Origin: Citrobacter amalonaticus
GTDB taxonomy: Bacteria; Pseudomonadota; Gammaproteobacteria; Enterobacterales; Enterobacteriaceae
Direction of reading: 5' to 3'
Length of the DNA: 64,000 nt
NCBI RefSeq assembly: GCF_001559075.2
Contig: NZ_CP014015.2
Span: 2,604,001 to 2,668,000, forward strand
In this document: one piece after another, positions 1-8,834 of the stretch
Position numbering within the stretch: position 1 is the stretch's first letter
How the letters are laid out: each line of letters starts with the position of its first letter
Notes under the pieces: generated by a model
What the model was told of the DNA's origin: nothing
Seen by the model: only the letters and a program-made list of their open reading frames with translations
Databases searched by the model: none
Made by a program: the position numbers and the translations under genes

Positions 1-33
1 TGGGCGACTTTTCCCTAACGGCAAGGAACATAT

Positions 34-1674
34 ATGTACATACTGCGTAATTTCACCATTCGGGCCGTCATGCTGACGATCCTGGGTATTTTCTGTTTAA
101 TGTGGGTGGGTGTGGGTCTGTACAGCACCTGGTCTCTTTCCCGTGTCGCTGAAGGCAACGAAGTCGATCGCCATCTTGTTCGCCAGATGACGGTGCTCAG
201 CCAGGGCAACGATCAGTATTTCCGCTTTGTTACCCGTCTCAGTCGCGCGATGGAACTGAAAGCCAGCGGCGGCACGCCGGATTTCGCTCCCGTGCAGCAG
301 GCGCTGGATAACATGAGCAAAAATCTGCAAGAGATGAAAACTCTTTCGCCGGGCCCGATGGATCCCGAGGTGTCTGCCGCCGTGCTGGCAAGCTGGCAGG
401 ATCTGCTTGATAAGGGTGTCACGCCGCAAATGCAGCTGGCGCAACAGGGTACCCAGAGTGCCTGGAGCGAGCAGGCAAACAAGGTGACGCCGGTATTGAG
501 CCGGGCGTTTGGTGCCAGTGCGGAACGTTTTAATAAAACTGCAGGCGTCATGCTGGATCAAACCCGCGTGATGGTGGATGGCAAAACGTCGATCATCCGT
601 ACGCTGATCATCGGTGCGGTGATCCTGGGGATCGCGATCCTCTTCTTCACCGATCGCTATCTGGTGACCATGCTGGTGAAACCGCTGGCGCGGATCCGCC
701 AGCAGTTTCGCCAGATAGCTCAGGGCGATCTCAGTCAGCCGATTGACGATATTGGCCGCAACTGCGTCGGCCAGCTAGTGCCTTTATTACGGGCGATGCA
801 GGACAGCCTGCGTGACGCGGTGAACACGATCCGCTCTGGCAGCGACAATATCTGGCGCGGCGCGACTGAAATCTCCAGCGGCAACAACGATCTTTCGTCG
901 CGAACGGAAGAGCAGGCCGCGGCGCTGGAGGAGACCGCTGCCAGCATGGAGCAGCTCACCGCAACGGTGAAACTGAATGCGGATAACGCCCGTCAGGCAA
1001 GTCTTCTGGCTGATGCGGCATCACGCACGGCAGGAAAAGGCGGTTCGCTGGTGTCCGAAGTGGTCGAGACCATGGACGGGATTTCCGCCAGCTCGAAGCA
1101 GATTGCGGAAATAACGACCGTCATCAATAGCATTGCCTTCCAGACCAATATTCTTGCATTGAACGCTGCGGTCGAAGCGGCGCGTGCGGGTGAGCAAGGG
1201 CGTGGTTTTGCCGTCGTCGCCGGTGAAGTGCGTAATCTGGCAAGCCGCAGTGCGAATGCGGCAAAAGAGATTGAAACACTGATTGCCGAATCCGTGCGTC
1301 GCGTCGACCACGGCGCGGTGCTGGTGAAGGATACCGGCTCAACGATGGAGGCGATCCTGCGTGGCGTGACGGAAGTCGACACCATCATGAAACAAATTGC
1401 CTCGGCGTCTGAAGAACAGAGCAAAGGGATTTCTCAGGTCGGCGTCGCGATTACTCAAATGGATGGCGTTACGCAGCAAAACGCCGCGCTAGTGGAGCAG
1501 GTTTCCGCCGCCGCCGCAGCGCTGGAGAGACAGACGGAAGATTTACAACGTTCCGTACAACAGTTCCGGTTGTCGCAAAATGACACGCCCAATCTCCCCG
1601 CCAAAAGTGTGGCGCCCGCCGGTCAACGCCGCACGGAAACCGCTGCGCCAGGCGATGAGTGGGTGGCGTTCTAA
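34..1674 (+). CDS. methyl-accepting chemotaxis protein, Tar/Tsr-like
   Basis: A 546-residue inner-membrane chemoreceptor that should pass periplasmic ligand signals to CheA/CheW. TM1 is at about residues 11-31, a four-helix periplasmic sensor domain at 32-186, TM2 at 187-206 and HAMP at 212-265. A methylation helix follows at about 292-315, then the near-invariant signalling hairpin at 365-400 (NSIAFQTNILALNAA, then EAARAGEQGRGFAVVAGEVR). The protein ends in DEWVAF, a W-x-x-F variant of the terminal CheR/CheB docking pentapeptide. AAGGA about 7 nt upstream supports the ATG. The sensor domain does not reveal the ligand. A receptor at this position beside yghW/hyb also occurs, as I recall, in Salmonella but not in E. 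coli K-12. Its promoter lies outside the window. Confidence 0.93.
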   Translation: MYILRNFTIRAVMLTILGIFCLMWVGVGLYSTWSLSRVAEGNEVDRHLVRQMTVLSQGNDQYFRFVTRLSRAMELKASGGTPDFAPVQQALDNMSKNLQEMKTLSPGPMDPEVSAAVLASWQDLLDKGVTPQMQLAQQGTQSAWSEQANKVTPVLSRAFGASAERFNKTAGVMLDQTRVMVDGKTSIIRTLIIGAVILGIAILFFTDRYLVTMLVKPLARIRQQFRQIAQGDLSQPIDDIGRNCVGQLVPLLRAMQDSLRDAVNTIRSGSDNIWRGATEISSGNNDLSSRTEEQAAALEETAASMEQLTATVKLNADNARQASLLADAASRTAGKGGSLVSEVVETMDGISASSKQIAEITTVINSIAFQTNILALNAAVEAARAGEQGRGFAVVAGEVRNLASRSANAAKEIETLIAESVRRVDHGAVLVKDTGSTMEAILRGVTEVDTIMKQIASASEEQSKGISQVGVAITQMDGVTQQNAALVEQVSAAAAALERQTEDLQRSVQQFRLSQNDTPNLPAKSVAPAGQRRTETAAPGDEWVAF

Positions 1675-1719
1675 GGGAGAGTAAAAAAGTCGCTGAACCC
1701 TCTGGCCTTTGTTTAAAAG

Positions 1720-1747
1720 ATCGCTATATAATTTATTATATAGCGAT
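1720..1747. promoter_or_regulatory. ModE-like operator in front of yghW
   Basis: A perfect inverted repeat with 12-bp arms and a 4-bp centre. Read as ATCGCTATATA, six bases, TATATAGCGAT, it matches the E. coli ModE (molybdate-responsive repressor) consensus as I remember it, ATCGCTATATA-N6-TATATAACGAT, at 21 of 22 positions. It contains a TATAAT hexamer at 1727-1732, so a bound protein would cover the -10 region. The yghW ATG is 13 nt further on. The symmetry is seen directly; ModE as the ligand is inferred. Confidence 0.75.
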
Positions 1748-1759
1748 TGAGGAGGGGTC

Positions 1760-2047
1760 ATGAATAATCATTTTGGCAAGGGCCTGATGGCCGGATTAAG
1801 CGCCACGCAAGCGGACAGCGCTCGCAATGTGGTGGATTTTTGCTCGGATTATAAGCGCGGATTTGTATTAGGATTCTCGCATCGCATGTTTGAAAAAACC
1901 GGCGACAGACAACTCAGCGCCTGGGAGGCAGGGATCCTGACGCGGCGTTATGGGCTGGATAAAGAAATGGTGATGGACTTCTTTCGGGAAAATCAATCCA
2001 GCACCACAATTCGCTTTTTCATGGCGGGTTATCGACTCGAAGGTTGA
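1760..2047 (+). CDS. yghW: DUF2623 family protein YghW
   Basis: A 95-residue soluble protein of unknown function that matches E. coli YghW in length and position just upstream of hybO. It is basic in the middle (DYKRGFVLGFSHRM), carries a recognisable family stretch (GDRQLSAWEAGILTRRYGLDKE) and ends in FFMAGYRLEG. No signal peptide, membrane segment or metal-binding motif is visible. A purine-rich GAGGAGGGG lies directly before the ATG. The gene is separated from hybO by 189 nt and has its own promoter region with a ModE-like inverted repeat, so it may answer to molybdate rather than belong to the hydrogenase operon. Its function is not known to me. Confidence 0.9.
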   Translation: MNNHFGKGLMAGLSATQADSARNVVDFCSDYKRGFVLGFSHRMFEKTGDRQLSAWEAGILTRRYGLDKEMVMDFFRENQSSTTIRFFMAGYRLEG

Positions 2048-2236
2048 TCCAAAGGGGGTATTATCTTGCTTTAATTAATTACACTAGCCGCTACTCCCTT
2101 CGTTTTAGTATTCCCTCGCAGTATCATAGGCTACATAACCATAACAAAAGTGTGGTAAATGGCGCACCGATCGCAGTTACGGTTTTGCGATTGATGCAAA
2201 ATAAGAGCCAGGTCTTCGTAACGGAATAACTATAAA

Positions 2237-3355
2237 ATGACTGGAGATAACACTCTCATTAATTCCCATGGCGTTAACCGCCGTGATTTCATGAAGCTTT
2301 GTGCAGCACTCGCCGCCACGATGGGGCTCAGTAGCAAAGCCGCCGCCGAAATGGCTGAATCGGTATCCCGTCCGCAGCGCCCACCGGTTGTCTGGATTGG
2401 TGCTCAGGAATGCACGGGTTGTACCGAATCCCTCCTTCGCGCGACCCACCCCACGGTAGAAAACCTTGTTCTGGAGACCATCTCTCTGGAATATCATGAG
2501 GTACTTTCCGCTGCCTTCGGCCACCAGGTTGAAGAGAACAAACACAATGCGCTCGAGAAGTACAAAGGGCAGTATGTGTTGGTCGTTGATGGTTCCATCC
2601 CCTTAAAAGATAACGGTATTTACTGCATGGTTGCCGGTGAGCCGATTGTGGATCATATCCGCAAAGCGGCAGAAGGTGCGGCAGCGATTATCGCTATCGG
2701 TTCCTGTGCCGCATGGGGTGGTGTTGCCGCTGCCGGCGTGAACCCGACCGGTGCGGTTGGCCTGCAGGAAGTTCTGCCAGGTAAAACCATCATCAACATT
2801 CCGGGCTGCCCGCCGAACCCGCATAACTTCCTGGCGACCGTCGCCCATATCATCACCTGGGGCAAACCGCCGAAGCTGGATGCGAAAAACCGTCCGACCT
2901 TCGCCTATGGCCGCCTGATTCACGAACACTGCGAACGTCGTCCGCACTTCGATGCCGGTCGCTTCGCGAAAGAGTTCGGCGATGAAGGTCACCGCGAAGG
3001 CTGGTGCCTCTACCACCTCGGCTGTAAAGGGCCAGAAACCTGGGGCAACTGCTCCACACTGCAATTCTGCGACGTTGGCGGCGTCTGGCCGGTGGCGATT
3101 GGTCACCCATGCTACGGCTGCAACGAAGAAGGCGTTGGTTTCCATAAGGGCATTCACCAACTTGCTCACGTGGAAAATCAGACACCCCGCTCCGAAAAAC
3201 CTGATGTGAACATGAAAGAGGGCGGCAACATTTCTGCCGGCGCTATCGGGTTGCTTGGCGGCGTTGTCGGTCTGGTGGCCGGCGTCAGCGTGATGGCGGT
3301 ACGTGAACTGGGGCGTCAGCAAAAGAAAGATAACGCTGACTCACGGGGAGAATAA
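2237..3355 (+). CDS. hybO: hydrogenase-2 small subunit
   Basis: The 372-residue iron-sulfur subunit of [NiFe]-hydrogenase 2. It passes electrons between the HybC active site and HybA/HybB on the periplasmic face of the inner membrane. A Tat signal is plain (RRDFMK at about residues 14-19, then a hydrophobic stretch), and the signal should carry the folded HybOC pair across. Cluster ligands are visible in order: CTGCTES, GSCAAWGG, PGCPPNP for the proximal cluster, then HEHC, CLYHLGCKG, NCST, and FCDVGG/HPCYGC for the medial and distal clusters. A C-terminal hydrophobic helix near residues 333-355 is the membrane anchor. It is the first gene of hybOABCDEFG; hybA begins 2 nt after its stop. Full length for the family. 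Confidence 0.97.
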   Translation: MTGDNTLINSHGVNRRDFMKLCAALAATMGLSSKAAAEMAESVSRPQRPPVVWIGAQECTGCTESLLRATHPTVENLVLETISLEYHEVLSAAFGHQVEENKHNALEKYKGQYVLVVDGSIPLKDNGIYCMVAGEPIVDHIRKAAEGAAAIIAIGSCAAWGGVAAAGVNPTGAVGLQEVLPGKTIINIPGCPPNPHNFLATVAHIITWGKPPKLDAKNRPTFAYGRLIHEHCERRPHFDAGRFAKEFGDEGHREGWCLYHLGCKGPETWGNCSTLQFCDVGGVWPVAIGHPCYGCNEEGVGFHKGIHQLAHVENQTPRSEKPDVNMKEGGNISAGAIGLLGGVVGLVAGVSVMAVRELGRQQKKDNADSRGE

Positions 3356-3357
3356 CC

Positions 3358-4344
3358 GTGAACAGACGTAACTTTATCAAAGCAGCCTCCGGCGGGGCGT
3401 TGCTGTTAGGCGCTGCGCCGTCTATCAGCCACGCGGCTGCAGAAAATCGCCCGCCCATCCCCGGTTCTCTGGGTATGTTGTATGACTCGACGCTGTGCGT
3501 GGGCTGTCAGGCCTGTGTGACCAAGTGTCAGGATATCAACTTCCCGATGCGTAACCCGGAAGGGGAGCAGACCTGGTCGAACAACGACAAACTGTCGCCG
3601 TATACCAATAACATCATTCAGGTGTGGCGTAGCGGCACGGGCGTCAATAAAGATCAGGAAGAGAACGGCTATGCCTACATCAAGAAACAGTGTATGCACT
3701 GCGTCGATCCCAACTGCGTTTCTGTCTGCCCGGTTTCCGCGCTGAAAAAAGATCCGAAAACCGGCATCGTTCATTACAACAAAGACGTTTGTACCGGCTG
3801 CCGTTACTGCATGGTTGCCTGTCCGTACAACGTGCCGAAGTATGACTACAACAACCCGTTTGGTGCGCTTCACAAATGTGAATTGTGTAACCAGAAAGGC
3901 GTTGAGCGTCTTGATAAGGGTGGCTTGCCTGGCTGTGTTGAGGTTTGTCCTGCCGGGGCGGTCATTTTTGGTACCCGTGAAGAGTTGATGGCCGAGGCGC
4001 AAAAACGTCTGGCGCTGAAGCCTGGCAGCGAATATCACTATCCGCGTCAGACGGTGAAAGCAGGTGATACCTATCTGCATACGGTACCGAAGTACTATCC
4101 GCATCTTTACGGTGAAAAAGAGGGCGGTGGGACTCAGGTGCTGGTACTGACAGGTGTTCCTTACGAGAATCTGGATCTGCCGAAGCTGGATGAGATTTCA
4201 ACCGGCGCGCGTTCCGAACATGTTCAACACACCCTGTATAAAGGCATGATGCTACCACTGGCCGTGCTGGCGGGCTTGACCGTGCTGGTTCGTCGTAATA
4301 CCAAAAACGACCATCACGACGGAGGAGACGATCATGAGTCATGA
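3358..4344 (+). CDS. hybA: hydrogenase-2 ferredoxin-type subunit
   Basis: A 328-residue periplasmic ferredoxin-like subunit that wires the HybOC dimer to the membrane protein HybB and so to quinone. It has a Tat motif (NRRNFIK at residues 2-8) with a hydrophobic h-region. Four cysteine clusters suit four [4Fe-4S] centres: CVGCQACVTKC, CMHCVDPNCVSVCP, CTGCRYCMVACP and CELCNQKG with CVEVCP further on. A C-terminal hydrophobic segment near residues 295-310 serves as an anchor. The start is GTG at 3358, the only one that keeps the Tat signal intact. The 3' end overlaps the start of hybB by 11 nt, which implies translational coupling. Confidence 0.97.
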   Translation: MNRRNFIKAASGGALLLGAAPSISHAAAENRPPIPGSLGMLYDSTLCVGCQACVTKCQDINFPMRNPEGEQTWSNNDKLSPYTNNIIQVWRSGTGVNKDQEENGYAYIKKQCMHCVDPNCVSVCPVSALKKDPKTGIVHYNKDVCTGCRYCMVACPYNVPKYDYNNPFGALHKCELCNQKGVERLDKGGLPGCVEVCPAGAVIFGTREELMAEAQKRLALKPGSEYHYPRQTVKAGDTYLHTVPKYYPHLYGEKEGGGTQVLVLTGVPYENLDLPKLDEISTGARSEHVQHTLYKGMMLPLAVLAGLTVLVRRNTKNDHHDGGDDHES

Positions 4345-5512
4345 TCCTAAACCGCTGGGCGGCAAAATTATCAGCAAACCGGTCATCATCTTCGGGCCGT
4401 TAATCATCCTCTGTATGCTCCTGATCGTGAAGCGTCTGGTATTTGGATTGGGGTCTGTCTCCGATCTGAACGGCGGTTTCCCGTGGGGCGTCTGGATTGC
4501 CTTTGACCTGTTAATCGGCACCGGCTTTGCCTGTGGTGGTTGGGCGTTGGCGTGGGCGGTGTATGTCTTCAACCGGGGACAATACCATCCGCTGGTGCGT
4601 CCGGCGCTGCTGGCGAGTCTGTTTGGTTATTCTCTGGGTGGCTTGTCAATCACCATTGATGTGGGTCGTTACTGGAACCTGCCGTACTTCTACATTCCGG
4701 GTCACTTCAACGTGAACTCGGTGCTGTTCGAGACGGCGGTCTGTATGACCATCTACATTGGGGTGATGGCACTGGAATTTGCCCCTGCGCTGTTTGAACG
4801 TCTGGGCTGGAAGGTGTCGCTGAAACGCCTGAACAAGCTGATGTTCTTCATCATCGCCCTCGGTGCGCTGCTGCCAACTATGCACCAGTCCTCAATGGGC
4901 TCGCTGATGATCTCGGCAGGCTACAAGGTGCATCCGCTGTGGCAAAGCTATGAAATGTTGCCGCTGTTCTCGGTGTTGACCGCCTTTATTATGGGCTTCT
5001 CGATCGTCATCTTTGAAGGCTCGCTGGTTCAGGCGGGTCTGAAAGGAAACGGTCCGGATGAGAAGAACCTGTTCATCAAGTTGACGAACACCATCAGTGT
5101 GATGCTGGCGATCTTTGTCGTGCTGCGCTTTGGTGAGCTGATTTACCGGGACAAGCTGTCGTATGCCTTTGCAGGCGATTTCTACTCAGCAATGTTCTGG
5201 CTTGAAGTCGTGCTGATGGTATTCCCGATAGTGGTGCTGCGCGTTGCGAAGTGGCGTTTTGACTCCCGTATGCTGTACCTGTCTGCGCTCAGTGCGCTGT
5301 TGGGTTGTGCTGCATGGCGTCTGTCCTATTCGCTGGTGGCATTCAATCCAGGCGGTGGCTACCACTACTTCCCGACCTGGGAAGAACTGTTGATTTCTAT
5401 TGGTTTTGTGGCTATTGAGATTTGCGCTTATATCGTACTCATTCGTCTACTGCCGATACTTCCTCCTTTAAAACAAAACGATCACAATCGTCATGAGGCG
5501 AGCAAAGCATGA
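4334..5512 (+). CDS. hybB: hydrogenase-2 integral membrane subunit (NrfD family)
   Basis: A 392-residue polytopic inner-membrane protein of the NrfD/PsrC type, with about ten hydrophobic helices spread over the whole length. It has no haem ligands of the cytochrome b type. In hydrogenase-2 it couples HybA to the quinone pool and may take part in proton translocation. Both ends overlap neighbours: the start lies inside hybA, and the stop overlaps the hybC ATG by 4 nt. Length and order match the E. coli operon. Confidence 0.96.
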   Translation: MSHDPKPLGGKIISKPVIIFGPLIILCMLLIVKRLVFGLGSVSDLNGGFPWGVWIAFDLLIGTGFACGGWALAWAVYVFNRGQYHPLVRPALLASLFGYSLGGLSITIDVGRYWNLPYFYIPGHFNVNSVLFETAVCMTIYIGVMALEFAPALFERLGWKVSLKRLNKLMFFIIALGALLPTMHQSSMGSLMISAGYKVHPLWQSYEMLPLFSVLTAFIMGFSIVIFEGSLVQAGLKGNGPDEKNLFIKLTNTISVMLAIFVVLRFGELIYRDKLSYAFAGDFYSAMFWLEVVLMVFPIVVLRVAKWRFDSRMLYLSALSALLGCAAWRLSYSLVAFNPGGGYHYFPTWEELLISIGFVAIEICAYIVLIRLLPILPPLKQNDHNRHEASKA

Positions 5513-7212
5513 GCCAGAGAATTACTATTGATCCCGTAACCCGTATTGAGGGGCACTTACGTATCGATTGCGAAATCGAAAACGGCGTTGTTTCAAAAGC
5601 ATGGGCTTCCGGCACCATGTGGCGCGGTATGGAAGAGATCGTGAAGAATCGCGATCCGCGTGACGCGTGGATGATTGTGCAGCGTATTTGTGGCGTTTGT
5701 ACGACCACGCACGCGATCGCCTCCGTTCGTGCGGCAGAAAGCGCGCTGAACATCGACGTTCCGGTCAACGCTCAGTATATCCGTAACATCATTCTGTCGG
5801 CGCATACGACTCATGACCATATCGTTCACTTCTACCAGCTTTCGGCGCTGGACTGGGTGGATATTACCTCGGCGCTGAAAGCCGATCCGGCAAAAGCGTC
5901 AGCGATGCTGAACGGCGTGTCGACCTGGCATCTGAACAGTGCGGAAGAGTTCACGAAGGTTCAGAACAAGATCAAAGACCTGGTTGCCAGCGGCCAGTTG
6001 GGGATTTTCGCCAACGGTTACTGGGGACACCCGGCGATGAAACTGCCGCCGGAAGTGAACCTGATTGCGGTAGCTCACTATCTACAGGCGCTGGAATGTC
6101 AGCGTGATGCTAACCGCGTAGTGGCGCTGCTGGGCGGTAAAACACCGCACATCCAGAACCTGGCGGTGGGTGGCGTTGCCAACCCGATCAACCTCGATGG
6201 TCTGGGCGTGTTGAACCTGGAACGCCTGATGTACATCAAGTCCTTCATCGACAAACTGAGCGACTTTGTTGAACAGGTTTACAAGGTGGATACCGCGGTG
6301 ATCGCGGCGTTTTATCCGGACTGGCTGGAGCATGGTAAAGGGGCGGTTAACTATCTGGCTGCGCCGGAATTCCCGACTGACGGGAAGAACGGCAGCTTCC
6401 TGTTCCCGGGCGGCTATATCGAGAATGCGGATCTGTCGAGCTATCGCCCGATCTCTTCTCACTCCGACGAGTACCTGATCAAAGGGATCCAGGAGAGCGC
6501 CAAGCACGCCTGGTATAAAGACGAAGCTCCGCAGGCACCGTGGGAAGGGACGACCATTCCGGAATATAACGGCTGGTCGGATGATGGCAAATATTCATGG
6601 GTGAAATCCCCGACCTTCTACGGTAAAACCGTCGAAGTGGGTCCGCTGGCGAACATGCTGGTTAAACTGGCGTCCGGACGTGAGGCCACGAAGGCGAAAC
6701 TGAATGAAATCATTGCGATTTATCAGAAGCTGACGGGCAAAACGCTGGAAGTGGCGCAGTTGCACTCTACGCTGGGTCGCATTATTGGGCGTACCGTTCA
6801 CTGCTGCGAACTACAGGGTATCCTGCAGAATCAGTACAGTGCGCTGATTGCCAATATCGGCAAAGGTGATCACACCACGTTCGTGAAACCGAATATTCCG
6901 GCAACGGGTGAATTCAAAGGCGTTGGTTTCCTTGAAGCGCCGCGCGGGATGCTCTCTCACTGGATGGTGATTAAAGACGGCATTATCAGCAACTACCAGG
7001 CGGTAGTACCGTCAACCTGGAACTCCGGTCCGCGTAACTTCAACGATGACGTCGGTCCGTACGAACAGTCGCTGGTCGGTACGCCGATTGCCGATCCGGA
7101 AAAACCGCTGGAAGTGGTACGTACTATTCACTCCTTCGACCCTTGTATGGCGTGTGCGGTGCACGTTGTTGACGCTGACGGGAACGAAGTTGTCTCTGTG
7201 AAGGTTCTGTAA
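5509..7212 (+). CDS. hybC: hydrogenase-2 large subunit, [NiFe] active site
   Basis: A 567-residue catalytic subunit that takes up H2 in the periplasm. The four nickel-iron ligand cysteines are present: RICGVC (Cys61, Cys64) near the N terminus and DPCMACAVH (Cys546, Cys549) near the C terminus. The 15-residue tail after His552 (VVDADGNEVVSVKVL) is the extension that HybD removes once nickel is inserted. It has no signal peptide of its own, so export must ride on the HybO Tat signal. It is coupled to hybB (4-nt overlap) and hybD (stop and start share one base). Confidence 0.97.
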   Translation: MSQRITIDPVTRIEGHLRIDCEIENGVVSKAWASGTMWRGMEEIVKNRDPRDAWMIVQRICGVCTTTHAIASVRAAESALNIDVPVNAQYIRNIILSAHTTHDHIVHFYQLSALDWVDITSALKADPAKASAMLNGVSTWHLNSAEEFTKVQNKIKDLVASGQLGIFANGYWGHPAMKLPPEVNLIAVAHYLQALECQRDANRVVALLGGKTPHIQNLAVGGVANPINLDGLGVLNLERLMYIKSFIDKLSDFVEQVYKVDTAVIAAFYPDWLEHGKGAVNYLAAPEFPTDGKNGSFLFPGGYIENADLSSYRPISSHSDEYLIKGIQESAKHAWYKDEAPQAPWEGTTIPEYNGWSDDGKYSWVKSPTFYGKTVEVGPLANMLVKLASGREATKAKLNEIIAIYQKLTGKTLEVAQLHSTLGRIIGRTVHCCELQGILQNQYSALIANIGKGDHTTFVKPNIPATGEFKGVGFLEAPRGMLSHWMVIKDGIISNYQAVVPSTWNSGPRNFNDDVGPYEQSLVGTPIADPEKPLEVVRTIHSFDPCMACAVHVVDADGNEVVSVKVL

Positions 7213-7706
7213 TGCGGATTTTAGTCTTAGGGGTCGGCAATATTTTGCTGACCGATGAAGCCATCGGCGTTCGTATCGTTGAAGCCTTAGAGCAGCGATA
7301 CGAATTGCCGGATTTCGTTGAAATCCTCGATGGCGGTACGGCGGGTATGGAGTTGCTCGGCGACATGGCGAACCGGGATCATCTGATCATCGCGGACGCC
7401 ATTGTCTCGAGAAAAAACGCCCCGGGTACGCTGATGATCCTGCGGGATGATGAAGTGCCGGCGCTGTTTACCAACAAAATCTCCCCGCACCAGCTGGGCC
7501 TGGCCGACGTTCTGTCGGCCCTTCGCTTTACCGGCGAGTTTCCGAAAAAACTGACGCTAATTGGCGTCATTCCGGAATCGCTGGAGCCGAATATTGGCTT
7601 AACGCCAACGGTTGAAGCGATGATTGAACCTGCGCTTGCGCAGGTTCTGGCTGCGCTGCGTGAGTCGGGCGTTGAAGCGATCCCACGGGAGGCGTCGCAT
7701 GTCTGA
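7212..7706 (+). CDS. hybD: hydrogenase-2 maturation endopeptidase
   Basis: A 164-residue cytoplasmic protease of the HyaD/HycI family (peptidase family A31). It clips the C-terminal tail of HybC after nickel loading. The family signature GVGNILLTDEAIGVR is at residues 7-21 and contains Glu16, one of the nickel ligands. IIADAI (near residues 58-63) and SPHQLG (near 91-96) supply the expected Asp and His. It shares one base with the hybC stop and overlaps hybE by 8 nt. Full length compared with E. coli HybD. Confidence 0.96.
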   Translation: MRILVLGVGNILLTDEAIGVRIVEALEQRYELPDFVEILDGGTAGMELLGDMANRDHLIIADAIVSRKNAPGTLMILRDDEVPALFTNKISPHQLGLADVLSALRFTGEFPKKLTLIGVIPESLEPNIGLTPTVEAMIEPALAQVLAALRESGVEAIPREASHV

Positions 7707-8187
7707 GGAGATTTCCGGGTTCCAGACTGCTCCGAAAGCACAGGTTCAGGCTGCGTTTGAAGCGATTGCGCAGCGTTCAATGCACGATCTGTCCTTTCTG
7801 CATCCTGATATGCCAGTGTATGTCTCTGACTTTACGCTGTTTGAAGGGCAGTGGACGGGATGCGTGATTACGCCGTGGATGCTGAGCGCGCTGATTTTCC
7901 CAGGGCCAGACCAGCTCTGGCCGGTGCGTAAAGTCAGTGAAAAGCTTGGGTTGCGTCTGCCGTATGGCACAATGACGTTCACGGTGGGTGAGCTGGATGG
8001 TGTATCGCAATACCTCTCTTGTTCCCTGATGTCGCCGCTCAATCACAGCCTGTCGGCGCAAGAGGGCGTGCGTCTGGCCGATGACTGCGCGCGCATGCTG
8101 CTGTCGCTGCCGGTCAGCGATCCGGATGCGCCGCAGACAAGCCGTCGCGCGTTGCTGTTTGGGCGTCGGGGTTTGCAGAATGCATGA
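7699..8187 (+). CDS. hybE: hydrogenase-2 assembly chaperone HybE
   Basis: A 162-residue cytoplasmic accessory protein. In E. coli it binds the HybO precursor and holds back Tat export until the HybOC pair is assembled. The ATG at 7699 gives the family-length protein starting MSEEISGF; an in-frame extension further upstream would run deep into hybD and is not credible. Features seen are a FPGPDQLWP stretch and a basic C terminus (RRALLFGRRG). The gene overlaps hybD by 8 nt and hybF by 8 nt, fitting stoichiometric co-translation in the operon. Confidence 0.94.
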   Translation: MSEEISGFQTAPKAQVQAAFEAIAQRSMHDLSFLHPDMPVYVSDFTLFEGQWTGCVITPWMLSALIFPGPDQLWPVRKVSEKLGLRLPYGTMTFTVGELDGVSQYLSCSLMSPLNHSLSAQEGVRLADDCARMLLSLPVSDPDAPQTSRRALLFGRRGLQNA

Positions 8188-8521
8188 GCTGTCTCTTTGC
8201 CAGAGTGCGGTTGAAATCATTCAACAGCAGGCTGAGCAGCATGGCGTAAAGCGCGTCACCGGCGTGTGGCTGGAGATTGGCGCGCTGTCCTGTGTCGAAG
8301 AGAGCGCGGTACGTTTTAGTTTTGACATTGTCTGCCAGGGGACGGTGGCGCAAGGCTGTGAATTGCACATCGATTACAAACCGGCACAGGCATGGTGCTG
8401 GGATTGCAGTCAGGCGGTTGAAATCACCCAGCACGATGCGCAATGTCCGCGTTGTCATGGCGACCGACTGCGCGTTGATACCGGCGATTCGCTGAAAGTG
8501 AAAAGTATTGAAGTTGAATAA
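8180..8521 (+). CDS. hybF: hydrogenase nickel incorporation protein, HypA family
   Basis: A 113-residue HypA-type metallochaperone that delivers nickel to hydrogenase large subunits; HybF is the paralogue serving hydrogenases 1 and 2. The N-terminal MHELSLCQ contains His2, the nickel ligand of the family. Two CxxC pairs (CWDC and CPRC) form the structural zinc site. The ATG at 8180 overlaps the hybE stop by 8 nt and is fixed by the invariant MHE start; longer in-frame starts lie inside hybE. Confidence 0.95.
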   Translation: MHELSLCQSAVEIIQQQAEQHGVKRVTGVWLEIGALSCVEESAVRFSFDIVCQGTVAQGCELHIDYKPAQAWCWDCSQAVEITQHDAQCPRCHGDRLRVDTGDSLKVKSIEVE

Positions 8522-8551
8522 ACCATGATGTGACATGGGGCGGAGTCAGAT

Positions 8552-8800
8552 ATGTGTATAGGCGTTCCGGGCCAGGTTCTGGCCGTCGGTGAAGATATTC
8601 ACCAGCTTGCGCAGGTGGAAGTGTGCGGCATCAAGCGTGATGTGAATATTGCGCTGATATGTGAAGGCAGTCCTGCAGAACTGGTCGGGCAGTGGGTGTT
8701 AGTGCATGTGGGGTTTGCGATGAGCATCATCGATGAAGAAGAAGCCAAAGCCACGCTGGATGCGCTACGCCGTATGGAGTACGACGTGACCAGCGCCTGA
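8552..8800 (+). CDS. hybG: hydrogenase maturation factor, HypC family
   Basis: An 82-residue HypC/HupF-type chaperone. It works with HypD in building the Fe(CN)2CO group and then escorts the large-subunit precursor of hydrogenase 2. The invariant N terminus MCIGVPGQ, with Cys2 exposed after Met removal, is intact, and the short beta-barrel pattern (VEVCGIKRDVNIAL, then GQWVLVHVGFAM) is typical. It lies 30 nt after hybF behind a GGGGCGGAG ribosome-binding region. It is the last gene of the hyb operon; 77 nt follow before the next gene. Confidence 0.95.
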   Translation: MCIGVPGQVLAVGEDIHQLAQVEVCGIKRDVNIALICEGSPAELVGQWVLVHVGFAMSIIDEEEAKATLDALRRMEYDVTSA

Positions 8801-8834
8801 TAACTCCAGATGACAATCTGTTAAGTGTTCTCAC

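Noticed and set aside
2044..2229. Short frame between yghW and hybO
   Set aside because: No Shine-Dalgarno sequence, no recognisable relative, and it fills the hyb promoter region.
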